This document shows positions 1 through 8,245 of a DNA stretch of 25,568 nucleotides, one piece after another (position 1 is the first letter of the stretch; each line of letters begins with the position of its first letter). Origin of the DNA: Tannerellaceae bacterium (GTDB lineage: Bacteria > Bacteroidota > Bacteroidia > Bacteroidales > Tannerellaceae); contig JAITAD010000055.1 of the NCBI GenBank assembly GCA_031284275.1, positions 1 to 25,568 on the forward strand, read 5' to 3'. The notes under the pieces were generated by a model. The model was not told where the DNA came from. It did not search any database and saw nothing but the letters and a program-made list of their open reading frames with translations. The translations under genes and the position numbers were made by a program.

Positions 1-543
1 GCAGGCCCGGGGAAAATGTTATCCCTCGATGTTCCCATCACTGCCGGATCCCTTTTTACCGGTGTCATGAATATGTTAACAGCGACGAGTAATCCCTTGA
101 AATCTACCCGTTTCGGACAACCTTTTTCCGAGAAACCGCTGCGTTTGTGCGGTTATTACAATTACCGTCCCGGCGATGGAGACTACATTACCGCTCAGGG
201 TGTCGCTACCGAACGGCGAGACACCTGTACCATACAGGCGATATTCTTCCGTGTAGACGAAAACTTGCCCGGCGGTATGCTTGACGGCACGAACAACACG
301 ACCCACCCCAATATCATTGCCATTGCTCAGCTCCCCGATGCCGACCGCGCCGGCTCTCCGGATGACACGTATGTACCTTTCGACATCCCTTTCGTCTACC
401 GTTCCGACGAACCTTTGGATTTTGAAAACAAAGAATACAAGATAGCCCTTATCTTCTCTTCCAGCGCTAAGGGTGACCTCTACGAGGGTATCATCGGCAG
501 TCGCCTGCGGGTCGATGGGGTAGAGATTGTCACTCATGAGTAG
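1..543 (+). CDS. PCMD-domain protein, C-terminal part (5' end outside window)
   Basis: The reading frame is open from the first base, so this is the 3' end of a longer gene; the ATG at 16 is probably internal. The visible 180 residues contain a pattern I associate with the Bacteroidetes PCMD family (putative carbohydrate metabolism domain): an AGSLFTG segment, then GQPFSEKPLRLCGYYNY followed by a Pro-Gly turn, and a beta-rich C-terminus ending in VDGVEIVTHE. PCMD proteins are usually exported lipoproteins of unknown function with a carbohydrate-binding-like fold; a signal peptide cannot be checked because the N-terminus is missing. The stop lies 19 bases before the next gene, a beta-barrel protein, which suggests one transcript and an envelope role. 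The biochemical function is unknown. Confidence 0.75.
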   Translation, partial: AGPGKMLSLDVPITAGSLFTGVMNMLTATSNPLKSTRFGQPFSEKPLRLCGYYNYRPGDGDYITAQGVATERRDTCTIQAIFFRVDENLPGGMLDGTNNTTHPNIIAIAQLPDADRAGSPDDTYVPFDIPFVYRSDEPLDFENKEYKIALIFSSSAKGDLYEGIIGSRLRVDGVEIVTHE

Positions 544-562
544 AAACCTCCGTTCATCAGTC

Positions 563-1309
563 ATGAAACACACCTGTATCGTCATCTTCGCCCTTTGTTG
601 TCATTTCTCGGTTACGGCGCAGAAAACGTCGCTTGCACCGGAATGCGAACTCTTTGCCGGTTTCGACATGGGGGCGACCCTCCCCCTCCCCCTCCCTCCC
701 GAAGTACGGGAGTTGGGTTCATGGAGTCCCGGCCTTTCCGGTACGCTGGCCTTACAGGCTACGCATTGGGTGAAACCCGATAGGGGATTATCTTTGGGTC
801 TGGCCATTGAGCGCAAAGGAATGAGGGCTACTGCCGGAGTGAAGTATTGGCAGACAAGCATCGAAGTGGGCGAAGGCGAGCAGTCCGGACGGTTCAGCGG
901 TACCTTTTCCGGAGAGAACACTACCGAGATGGGCGGCGTTTATCTTGTCATCCCCCTCTGCGCCGCATGGCGTCCCGATGAGGGGCATTGGACGTTCCGT
1001 TGCGGCGGCTATGCTGCCCTGCTCGTGAGCGCCGTCTTTCGCGGGACGGCTTCCGACGGCTATATCCGCAACGGCGGCCCCACAGGTGAACGCATCAGCG
1101 TAGACCATGCCACGTTCGATTTCTCCGACCGCCTGCGCCGTAGCGACTTCGGCCTCATCGCTTCCGCCAACCGCAGTCTCTCCGCCCGCCTCTCCGCTCG
1201 CGGACAACTTTCGTGGGGATTGCGCCCCGTCCTGCCCGACAGCTTCAAAGGTATCCCTTACAAGATGTACAACGTCTACTCGGCTCTCGGCCTCTCCTAC
1301 GTTTTGTAG
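563..1309 (+). CDS. PorT-family outer-membrane beta-barrel protein
   Basis: A 248-residue protein. I chose the ATG at 563 because it begins a clear signal peptide (MKHTCIVIFALCCHFSVTAQ, cleavage after TAQ expected); an in-frame ATG at 527 would overlap the PCMD gene and add a charged stretch before the signal. After cleavage the chain alternates hydrophobic and polar residues as in an 8-10 strand barrel and ends in an aromatic/hydrophobic strand (SALGLSYVL). Residues near PLPLPPEVREL, a KGM segment and a DGYIRNGGPTGERI loop fit a recurring Bacteroidetes barrel family (OMP_b-brl_2/PorT-like). The substrate or partner is unknown. It sits just after the PCMD gene and ends 13 bases before the convergent transglutaminase gene. 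Confidence 0.75.
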   Translation: MKHTCIVIFALCCHFSVTAQKTSLAPECELFAGFDMGATLPLPLPPEVRELGSWSPGLSGTLALQATHWVKPDRGLSLGLAIERKGMRATAGVKYWQTSIEVGEGEQSGRFSGTFSGENTTEMGGVYLVIPLCAAWRPDEGHWTFRCGGYAALLVSAVFRGTASDGYIRNGGPTGERISVDHATFDFSDRLRRSDFGLIASANRSLSARLSARGQLSWGLRPVLPDSFKGIPYKMYNVYSALGLSYVL

Positions 1310-1322
1310 TGGGGTAGGAGGG

Positions 1323-4001
1323 TTACAGTTTGCGGATGGTGGCAAGCAGCTGTTCGCCCAGTCCGATGGTGTAACCCTGCGAGACGAAGAGCACGCGGTT
1401 GAACGTGTCGGCGATGATAAATACGGGCAACGCCGTGGGCGAGGTAAGTTTCATGGATTCGACGATTTCTTTGCGAATCGCCCCGTCCGTGTCTATCCCG
1501 TAATGCACGGCGCTCGGCAAGTCGCCGAACTCGTTCGCATCGAAATGCCCTGCTGCGTTTCCGTCGGTAAAGAGGAGTAACAGGGGACGCCCCCAAGCCT
1601 CCAACTGTGTCTTGACGGCGGCGAGGTCGCGCAAGGCATGGTTTGTCGGCTCCTGCCCCACGCCAAGCAGCCCTACCACGAAGTATCCCCTTCCCGTTAC
1701 CGACAATATGGAGGCCGCCTCCGTACTCCCTATGGGTAAGTAGGAGTTTTCCGAATTAAACTCTCCGATGACGGCAACTCCTTCGGCGCTCTCGCGTAGC
1801 GACAGCGGAATCGTCGTCGTCTTATCTGCCGTTATGTTGAAGAAAGTCATCCGTGCCAATACCTTGCCGTCAGACAGCCGTGTGCCTGCGACCATGAGGT
1901 AAGCTCCCTCTTCCAACGGGAAAGGCGCTTTCAGCAGCCCGCTCCATGTGCCGTGTCGCATGTGGAGCGTTTGCAGACGGCCGTTGGGATGCACGCGCGC
2001 TATGGTGAAATGTGTGCCGTATTTGGGGTCGTCTACCACGCTTCCCATCGAGAAGGTCACCCGCAATGCACCCTGTCCGGCTGCCGGTTGCCGGCCGTCT
2101 TCGTCGAAGTCGATATAGACCCATTCGCCGCTTTTTACATCGAAAGCCTGTACCTTGCGTGTCAGCGGATCAAACCGCGCCGGTGTTCCCAACGTCCGTG
2201 CCGCAGCGACGAAGAAAGTATTGCGGGAAAGCTCGTCCGCCACCCGCGCCCGCAACGTTCCGTAAGGCGACATCGGTATCCGTTGCGGACTCAACTCATT
2301 CTTCACCGTTATGTGTTTCGCCGTCCATTGTGCCAACAACAACGGGTTTTCTGCAAACGCTTCGGGTTGAAAGCCCGTTTCCGCAAGTCCCGCAAACGCT
2401 TCCCGTAACAGTCCCTTGTAGGGCGTCAGCAACTCATTACCCACTCGCGGGTTGAGTACATACCTCGTTTCTATCTCCGGTGCAAGTCCCCGTTCCGTGC
2501 CGAATCCGACATGTTCCGTATGGTCTCGCAACGTCTCGGCGGGCGTATCGCGCAGGTCTTTCGCCGAGATAACTCCCAGTAGCGCCATAGCCCGCAGGCG
2601 TTTCTCCGGCGCCGTTTCCCGCAGGAAACGTTCAATCTCTCCGTAGTTTCCCCGCGCAGCAAGCATGTATTTCGCCGTCAATTCCTTATCCGTTCCCAAC
2701 TCCGCAGCCAGCGTATCCGCTTGTTCCCGTGTGAAAAATCCTGCTGTGTAAGCGTTACGGATAGCGTCTTCTTCCCGAAGTCGGCGACTGTTTTCTTCCC
2801 GCTGTTCGGCCGTTACCGTTACGGCAGCCGCTCCTTCGGTCGGTGGCGTCAGGTCAAGGTCTATCGTCTCTACGTTCCCCGCTTGCCGGTCAAGAACGAC
2901 GACTTTCTCCTGTTCGCTCCCGAAAGACAGGCGGGCGAAGCCGTACTTGTCGCCGTGAGTTGCCCAAAGTAACATATCGCCTTTGCCGGCCGTCAGTTCG
3001 CATCGCCCCACCGAGTCACATATTTTCGTCGCTACGGGGAAGAACTCCGCATAGTTATATAACCGAAACTCCACCTTGGCGCCCGGCACGGGATGACCTC
3101 CCTCAGCATCCCTCACCGTCACCGTCGCCTTTGCCGTGGCGGCATAATTGCTTGTCACGTTCACTTCCGTGTAGGCTGCCGTCCGTTCCATCACCTCTTC
3201 CGTCCCTTCGTAACGACCGAAGACTTTGGTGTGCATCAGCATCCCCCTGCTTGCCGGAGCGTTGAACCACCCCAGATTGAGTACCGGTTCCGGCTCGCAA
3301 GCCCCCATGAACACCCATTCCCCATCCACCCAAGCCTCTACCCATGCGTGGTTGTCATCCGTATGCGCCCAACGGGGGGTGTACACCTGCCGCGCCGGTA
3401 TTCCCACCGCCCGCAGGGCTGCCACGGCGAAGGTCGATTCTTCCCCGCAACGGCCGAAAGCCGTCCGCACACTCGCCAGAGCGCTACTCGTGCGCGCATC
3501 CGAAGGTGCGTATATCACCTTTTCGTGACACCAGTGATTCACTTCCAATACCGCTTCCCGTGCCGTGAGCTTTTTTACTCTGTCCCTCAGCTCCTTGTAG
3601 AAGACGATACGGCTGCTGTCCAACGCTTCATTATTGACGCGGACGGGGAGCACGAAGTGGCGGAAGATCTTTTCGGGGATCGTGCGCCCCCAGGGCATCT
3701 CCTTCCGCACCCGAAGAGCGGATTGCACGTTGGCAAGGTAGAACGCTCCGTCATAATCGGTGATGTCCCCTATCGGCATGTAAGCATAGAGGAAAGCCAA
3801 AGCTTCCCGCTCTTCTGTCGTCAGTTCCTGTTCGAAGATGCGGAACAGGTCGCCGTGCGGCATAGCCTCTCTCTTGGCCATCAGGTCATTTTCTACCGTT
3901 GCCCGTTCGGCGGCGTCGGAGATAAAGTGATTCTCGCAACCGCACAACCCTCCACACAGCAGCGCCGCTATCCCCCAAACCCTTATACTTCCTGTTTCCA
4001 T
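1323..4001 (-). CDS. Large transglutaminase-like lipoprotein with C-terminal thioredoxin-like region
   Basis: An 892-residue exported protein. The N-terminus has a short hydrophobic stretch ending in LCGC, so lipidation at Cys22 is likely. The transglutaminase core lies around residues 130-245: Cys185 in GRCGEES and His218 in DDNHAWVEAW are the expected nucleophile and histidine. The usual third residue (Asp in a VDP-type motif) is not seen; GACEPEP follows instead, so Glu236 or Glu238 may serve. Residues about 285-370 look like an Ig/carboxypeptidase-regulatory-like beta domain (VTVRDAEGG, VPGAKVEFRLYNY). A second papain-like region without obvious catalytic residues may lie near 560-650. 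The last ~90 residues (LLLLFTDG ... LPVFIIAD ... GYTIG) resemble a thioredoxin fold lacking the CxxC pair. It probably acts at the periplasmic or outer face on peptide or glycan substrates; the substrate is unknown. Monocistronic, with its own promoter. Confidence 0.8.
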   Translation of the reverse strand: METGSIRVWGIAALLCGGLCGCENHFISDAAERATVENDLMAKREAMPHGDLFRIFEQELTTEEREALAFLYAYMPIGDITDYDGAFYLANVQSALRVRKEMPWGRTIPEKIFRHFVLPVRVNNEALDSSRIVFYKELRDRVKKLTAREAVLEVNHWCHEKVIYAPSDARTSSALASVRTAFGRCGEESTFAVAALRAVGIPARQVYTPRWAHTDDNHAWVEAWVDGEWVFMGACEPEPVLNLGWFNAPASRGMLMHTKVFGRYEGTEEVMERTAAYTEVNVTSNYAATAKATVTVRDAEGGHPVPGAKVEFRLYNYAEFFPVATKICDSVGRCELTAGKGDMLLWATHGDKYGFARLSFGSEQEKVVVLDRQAGNVETIDLDLTPPTEGAAAVTVTAEQREENSRRLREEDAIRNAYTAGFFTREQADTLAAELGTDKELTAKYMLAARGNYGEIERFLRETAPEKRLRAMALLGVISAKDLRDTPAETLRDHTEHVGFGTERGLAPEIETRYVLNPRVGNELLTPYKGLLREAFAGLAETGFQPEAFAENPLLLAQWTAKHITVKNELSPQRIPMSPYGTLRARVADELSRNTFFVAAARTLGTPARFDPLTRKVQAFDVKSGEWVYIDFDEDGRQPAAGQGALRVTFSMGSVVDDPKYGTHFTIARVHPNGRLQTLHMRHGTWSGLLKAPFPLEEGAYLMVAGTRLSDGKVLARMTFFNITADKTTTIPLSLRESAEGVAVIGEFNSENSYLPIGSTEAASILSVTGRGYFVVGLLGVGQEPTNHALRDLAAVKTQLEAWGRPLLLLFTDGNAAGHFDANEFGDLPSAVHYGIDTDGAIRKEIVESMKLTSPTALPVFIIADTFNRVLFVSQGYTIGLGEQLLATIRKL

Positions 4002-4034
4002 AGACTAATTTTTCCTGTTTTTCCGTTGCTTGTG

Positions 4035-4042
4035 CAAAGGTA
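4035..4042 (-). promoter_or_regulatory. Promoter -7 box for the transglutaminase gene
   Basis: Read on the minus strand this is TACCTTTG, a full match to the Bacteroidetes sigma -7 consensus TAnnTTTG, 33 bases upstream of the start codon. No TTTG-like -33 box is present at the usual 19-base spacing. Confidence 0.6.
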
Positions 4043-4122
4043 CGAAAACATCGAACTGCCGCCGTCTCGCTTTTGTAAAAACTTTTTGTCTTTCAGATGG
4101 TGCACGAAACAGAAAAATAACC

Positions 4123-4130
4123 TATCTTTG
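4123..4130 (+). promoter_or_regulatory. Promoter -7 box for the OmpA-family gene
   Basis: TATCTTTG matches TAnnTTTG and lies 37 bases before the ATG at 4168. The -33 position (about 4100-4103) is GTGC, a poor match. A purine-rich AAGGA directly before the ATG could act as a ribosome binding site, unusual for this phylum where such sites are weak. Confidence 0.6.
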
Positions 4131-4167
4131 CGGCGTTGTGTAAACTTATAATAATTAGGATAAGGAA

Positions 4168-5400
4168 ATGAAGGCAAATAAAGTGCTTCTTCCCGTGCTC
4201 TTTGCAGGGATCGCCGGTTATGCCGCCGCTCAGGAGTTTGTTCCGTTCGACGGTTACAGTACGAATGTGGGTTACAAAACCCATTTCCTGCACAACAAGG
4301 CGGGAGACAATTGGTTCGTTTCTCTTGCCGGAGGCGTCAATCTTTTCTATGGCGACCGCAGCATGGAGGCAGGCTTGTTGAATCAGTACAGTATCATCCC
4401 CCAACTTTCTTTTGGGAAATGGTTCAACCCCTACCTCGCTTTCCGTGTTCAGGCATTGGGCGGCCAAGTGGTTTCTCCGCTGGACTTGGAAGGAGAATAC
4501 ACCCAAGGGGGGACATTCGCGGCTGCACATGCCGATATTCTTCTTGACGTGACCAATCTTTGGGCGCCATACAACGAGAAACGCCTTTTCCGTCTTATCC
4601 CATGGTTGGGGCTGGGTTATACCCAACGGTTCCGCGTAGCGGCTCCCGAAGGCTTTGACCCGCAGATAGTGAGAAATGATGGCTATGCTATTACCATATC
4701 GGATGACGGTGAGTTCCCCCGTTCGGAATCTCCGACGTTGAACGCCGGTATCCTGACGGCTTTCCGCCTTACCCAACGCCTTGACCTCAACGTCGAAGTA
4801 CAAGGCTCGCTCATGAACGAGACGTTCAACCGCATGGCCGGCAAGCAACTTTCCGATGCCCTTATTCAGGGGACGGTGGGCTTGACGTGGGAGTTCGGCA
4901 AGCCGACTTTCCAAGTGCTTGAACCGAAAGACTACGCACAGTTGAAGGACATGAACGACAGGATCAATACCCTGCGCGAAGAAAACAACGATCTTAGGAA
5001 CGATAATAAAGAGTTACGTAAGCGTCCCGTTTCTTGCCCTGAATGTCCGCCCGCTGCCGCCCAACCCACCACCTACAAGGGCGCCGACCAAGTCATCTAT
5101 TTCCGCTTCAACAATTCGGTTGTGGAATCCAATCAGCACACTGCTCTCTTCACCCTTGCCGAGTTTGTCACGAAGCACAATACAGCGATCACCGTCACCG
5201 GCTTTGCCGACCGTAAGACAGGCAGCGCCAAGTACAATACCCTCCTTTCCGAGAAACGCGCCAAGGCTGTTGCCGATATCCTTGCCGACAAGTTCTCTGT
5301 CCCACGCAGTCTCATTACCGTTGAGTGGAAGGGTGGCGATGAGCAACCCTATACCCAAAACAACTGGAACCGCGTCGTCATCATCAGTGTTACGAAATAA
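4168..5400 (+). CDS. OmpA-family outer-membrane protein with coiled-coil linker
   Basis: A 410-residue protein. A signal peptide of about 22 residues ends in AAAQ. Residues about 23-250 form a beta-barrel-like N-terminal domain. Residues about 255-285 are a heptad-like coiled coil (DRINTLREENNDLRNDNKEL), followed by a short segment with CPEC and a Pro/Ala linker. Residues about 300-410 are an OmpA C-terminal domain: the peptidoglycan-binding signature is visible as TGFAD, LSEKRAKAV and NRVVI, with the expected Asp and Arg. It should tether the outer membrane to peptidoglycan; related Bacteroidetes proteins are abundant surface antigens. It has its own promoter, and a hairpin follows the stop. 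The family assignment is secure; a specific role beyond anchoring is not shown. Confidence 0.88.
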   Translation: MKANKVLLPVLFAGIAGYAAAQEFVPFDGYSTNVGYKTHFLHNKAGDNWFVSLAGGVNLFYGDRSMEAGLLNQYSIIPQLSFGKWFNPYLAFRVQALGGQVVSPLDLEGEYTQGGTFAAAHADILLDVTNLWAPYNEKRLFRLIPWLGLGYTQRFRVAAPEGFDPQIVRNDGYAITISDDGEFPRSESPTLNAGILTAFRLTQRLDLNVEVQGSLMNETFNRMAGKQLSDALIQGTVGLTWEFGKPTFQVLEPKDYAQLKDMNDRINTLREENNDLRNDNKELRKRPVSCPECPPAAAQPTTYKGADQVIYFRFNNSVVESNQHTALFTLAEFVTKHNTAITVTGFADRKTGSAKYNTLLSEKRAKAVADILADKFSVPRSLITVEWKGGDEQPYTQNNWNRVVIISVTK

Positions 5401-5436
5401 GCGGAAGGTTCATATCTGAGTTGATATTGTTGTCAG

Positions 5437-5470
5437 GCCGCACCTTCGGCGTTCACGCCGTCGGTGCGGC
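5437..5470 (+). terminator. GC-rich hairpin between the OmpA gene and the sugar-transferase gene
   Basis: GCCGCACC pairs perfectly with GGTGCGGC (8 bp); after a 2x2 internal loop a further 5 bp (CGGCG/CGCCG) close a TTCA tetraloop. It begins 36 bases after the OmpA stop. No T-run follows, so it could be a terminator, an mRNA 3' protector or a leader structure of the next gene. Confidence 0.45.
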
Positions 5471-5484
5471 TCTGTAGCATCGGA

Positions 5485-6888
5485 ATGGAGGCAGGCAGGA
5501 AACAGTACAGCTGGGTACAGTGGATGGTGGGAGTGGGCGATCTCCTTGTGGTGAACGCCCTCTTTTTTGCTGTCCTCCGGTTCACGGCCGGCAGCAGTTG
5601 GGCGGCAGGTGAACCCGGCGAGTTGCGAAAAATGCTCCTGATACTCAGTTTCAGTTATTTCTTTGCCCTCTATCTGGTGCCTATACGCCTGCACGCCTCA
5701 GTGGTCTTCCTAGACAAAATCGTGCAGCGTTCTTTCCTGCTCTCCGCCGTATTAATCCTTTTCCTGTCTGCGAGCCTGATGTTCCTCCGTAAGGAAGAAG
5801 GAGGGGAGATTACCTTGTTACCGGTCGCTTATTGTGTCGTTTTACCCTTCGGATTCACCTTGTGGCGTGTGTTGGTGAGGATATGTCTGAAATGGTACCG
5901 CCGTAAGGGTTACAATTTCAAGCGTGTCATTATCGTAGGGGCGGGTAAAAACGGTATGGAGCTTTATCGGGTGATGAAGAATGATTTGAGTTACGGCTTC
6001 AACATACTGGGCTTCTTCGACGATAACCTCGCCTTGCGTGACGCCCTGCCGAACTATCTCGGTATGACCCACGAAGTGGAGGCCTATGCCCTCCGTCATG
6101 GTGTGGACGAGATATACTGCACCCTTCCCGGTACGCAGGACGAGAAAATGCTCCGTATGATGAACTTTGCCGAGAAACGGCTCATCCGTTTTTATATCGT
6201 CCCCGAATTGTATCGTTATGTCAAAAAAAGTCTTGTCCTCGATATAATGGAGTCCGTTCCCCTCCTCACTCTGCGTCGAGAACCTTTACAAGCCGTCCAT
6301 AACCGCTTCCTGAAACGGTCTTTCGATATCCTTTTCTCTACGCTGGCATTGATGCTGTACCCTTTCCTGTACCTCATGATAGGAGGGTTGATAAAACTGA
6401 GTTCTCCCGGTCCTGTGATTTTCGGACAGAAACGGACGGGGATATACGGTAAGCCGTTCTATTGCCGTAAGTTCCGTACCATGTGGGTCAATATGGAGGC
6501 CGACAACTTGCAAGCTTGCCGAGATGATCCCCGTAAGACGCGTATCGGCGATTTCTTGCGCCGTACCAATCTCGATGAATACCCTCAGTTTCTCAACGTC
6601 TTCCTCGGCGAGATGTCCGTCGTCGGACCGCGCCCGCATATGCTCAAACACACGGAGCAGTATTCCGCCATTATTGACAAGTATATGGTACGCCATCTCG
6701 TCAAACCCGGCGTTACCGGCTGGGCGCAGGTCACCGGTTACCGTGGCGAGACACGCACCCTCGAACAGATGGAAGGCCGTGTCAAGCGAGATGTCTGGTA
6801 CATCGAGAACTGGTCTTTTTTCCTTGATATGAAAATCATCTTCGTCACTATCCTGAATATGTTCAACGGGGAGCGTAACGCCTATTAG
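5485..6888 (+). CDS. Polyprenyl-phosphate sugar-1-phosphate transferase (WcaJ/undecaprenyl-phosphate glucose phosphotransferase type)
   Basis: A 467-residue membrane protein from the ATG at 5485; a GTG at 5464 is in frame but lies inside the hairpin. The N-terminal half has four to five hydrophobic helices, then a Rossmann-like CoA-binding-type domain (VIIVGAGKNGMELYRVM). A further hydrophobic segment (LMLYPFLYLMIGGLIKL) precedes the bacterial sugar transferase domain: FGQKRTGIYGKPF, CRKFRTM, the acidic LDEYPQ motif, VGPRP and KPGVTGWAQV. Enzymes of this type transfer a hexose-1-phosphate from a nucleotide sugar to undecaprenyl phosphate at the inner membrane, starting capsule, exopolysaccharide or O-unit synthesis. 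The sugar cannot be told from sequence. Stops 29 bases before hisH, so the two may be cotranscribed although functionally unrelated. Confidence 0.88.
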   Translation: MEAGRKQYSWVQWMVGVGDLLVVNALFFAVLRFTAGSSWAAGEPGELRKMLLILSFSYFFALYLVPIRLHASVVFLDKIVQRSFLLSAVLILFLSASLMFLRKEEGGEITLLPVAYCVVLPFGFTLWRVLVRICLKWYRRKGYNFKRVIIVGAGKNGMELYRVMKNDLSYGFNILGFFDDNLALRDALPNYLGMTHEVEAYALRHGVDEIYCTLPGTQDEKMLRMMNFAEKRLIRFYIVPELYRYVKKSLVLDIMESVPLLTLRREPLQAVHNRFLKRSFDILFSTLALMLYPFLYLMIGGLIKLSSPGPVIFGQKRTGIYGKPFYCRKFRTMWVNMEADNLQACRDDPRKTRIGDFLRRTNLDEYPQFLNVFLGEMSVVGPRPHMLKHTEQYSAIIDKYMVRHLVKPGVTGWAQVTGYRGETRTLEQMEGRVKRDVWYIENWSFFLDMKIIFVTILNMFNGERNAY

Positions 6889-6917
6889 TAACGGTCAACC
6901 GGTAAAAACGAGAAGAT

Positions 6918-7508
6918 ATGGACATAGCTATCGTCAAGTACAACGCCGGTAACATCTGCTCGGTGGATTATGCCCTCAAACGTCTGGGAGTCACTGCACG
7001 TATCACGGATGACGAGGTTTCTCTCCGTCGGGCGGACAAGGTCATCTTCCCCGGTGTGGGAGAGGCGAACACCACCATGGCATATCTTCGTGAGCATCGT
7101 CTGGATGTTCTTATTCGCAGCTTGCAGCAGCCGGTATTGGGTATCTGCATCGGTATGCAACTCCTGTGCCGACACTCGGAAGAGGGCGATACGGCTTGTA
7201 TGGGTGTCTTTGACGCCGAAGTGAAGCGTTTCGTCTCTTATCGGCACGAAGACAAAATCCCCCACATGGGTTGGAACACCCTCTGCGATGTTTCCGGCGC
7301 ACTTTTCCCCCCCTCGTTAGAGAATGCTTTCGTCTATTTCGTCCACAGCTATTACGTTCCGGTGAATGCCTCTACGGTGGCTACCACCGGTTATACGCAA
7401 CCTTTCAGCGCCGCCCTCTGCAAAGATAATTTCCATGCTACGCAGTTCCATCCCGAAAAGAGTGGATCCGTCGGCGAAACCGTTTTACGTAACTTCCTGA
7501 ATCTGTGA
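6918..7508 (+). CDS. hisH: Imidazole glycerol phosphate synthase, glutaminase subunit
   Basis: A 196-residue class I glutamine amidotransferase. It supplies ammonia to HisF for making imidazole glycerol phosphate and AICAR in histidine synthesis. The triad is complete: Cys77 in GICIGMQLL, His178 and Glu180 in QFHPEKS. PGVGE (oxyanion region) and PHMGWN are also typical. Length is normal for the family. Its last bases overlap the hisA start by 4 (GTGA), implying translational coupling. Its partner hisF is not in the window; the strand turns over right after hisA. Identification is secure. Confidence 0.95.
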   Translation: MDIAIVKYNAGNICSVDYALKRLGVTARITDDEVSLRRADKVIFPGVGEANTTMAYLREHRLDVLIRSLQQPVLGICIGMQLLCRHSEEGDTACMGVFDAEVKRFVSYRHEDKIPHMGWNTLCDVSGALFPPSLENAFVYFVHSYYVPVNASTVATTGYTQPFSAALCKDNFHATQFHPEKSGSVGETVLRNFLNL

Positions 7509-8227
7509 TAGAGATCATTCCCGCCATCGACATCATCGACGGCAAATGCGTTCGTCTGGCTAAGGGCGATTATCGGACGAAGAAAGTTTACAGCGAAGAT
7601 CCCTTAGACGTGGCTCGCCGTTTTGAAGACTGTGGCGTGAAACGCCTCCACGTGGTAGACCTTGATGGAGCGCGCCAAGGGCATATCGTCAATCACCATG
7701 TATTGGAAAAGCTTGCCACAGCGACGTCTTTGCGGATAGACTTCGGTGGAGGCCTCAAAGGGGATGCCGATATTGACATCGCCTTTGCTTCCGGAGCGAA
7801 GATGGTCACCGGTGGGAGTATCGCCGTGAAATGTCCCGACATTTTTCTGGGGTGGCTCGAACGTTTCGGCAATGACCGTATCATTCTCGGCGCCGATGCC
7901 AGAGATGGCCGTATCGCCGTTGTCGGATGGCAGGAGACGACGGAGTCGGAGGTCGTTCCCTTTATCAGCGATTATGTTCAAAAGGGTATCCGTACCGTTA
8001 TCTGTACCGATATCGGTTGTGACGGGATGTTGCAAGGCCCTGCCATTGAGTTGTATTGCCGGATACAAGCGGCCGTATCTACCGTTCGTCTCATCGCCAG
8101 CGGAGGGGTCGGCTCGGTGGAGGATATCCGTCGCCTTGATGAAGCCGGTATCCCTGCCGTTATTGTCGGCAAGGCCATCTACGAAGGGAAAATATCCCTT
8201 GGCGAACTGTCCCGCATGTTGAGCTGA
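7505..8227 (+). CDS. hisA: ProFAR isomerase (phosphoribosylformimino-AICAR-P isomerase)
   Basis: A 240-residue (beta/alpha)8 barrel that isomerises ProFAR to PRFAR in histidine synthesis. It starts with GTG at 7505, overlapping hisH by 4 bases. Catalytic residues are present: Asp9 in IPAIDIIDGKCVRL and Asp131 in GADARDG, along with Asp169 in CTDIGCDGM. Phosphate-binding loops FGGGLKG and ASGGVGS are visible. Length is normal. VVDLDGARQG marks it as HisA rather than HisF. It ends 18 bases before the convergent glycosyltransferase gene, so the his segment is only hisH-hisA here. Confidence 0.95.
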   Translation: MIEIIPAIDIIDGKCVRLAKGDYRTKKVYSEDPLDVARRFEDCGVKRLHVVDLDGARQGHIVNHHVLEKLATATSLRIDFGGGLKGDADIDIAFASGAKMVTGGSIAVKCPDIFLGWLERFGNDRIILGADARDGRIAVVGWQETTESEVVPFISDYVQKGIRTVICTDIGCDGMLQGPAIELYCRIQAAVSTVRLIASGGVGSVEDIRRLDEAGIPAVIVGKAIYEGKISLGELSRMLS

Positions 8228-8245
8228 CCTTAGCCGGGCTTGGAC

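Noticed and set aside
3093..4151. Plus-strand open frame of 352 codons opposite the transglutaminase gene
   Set aside because: His/Arg/Pro-rich composition typical of an antisense shadow; it also runs through both divergent promoters.
4093..4914. Minus-strand open frame of 273 codons opposite the OmpA-family gene
   Set aside because: Antisense to a gene with clear signal peptide and OmpA domain; no motif of its own.
5425..5432. TATTGTTG as a promoter for the sugar-transferase gene
   Set aside because: One mismatch to TAnnTTTG, no -33 box, and it lies before the GC hairpin that would sit in the leader.
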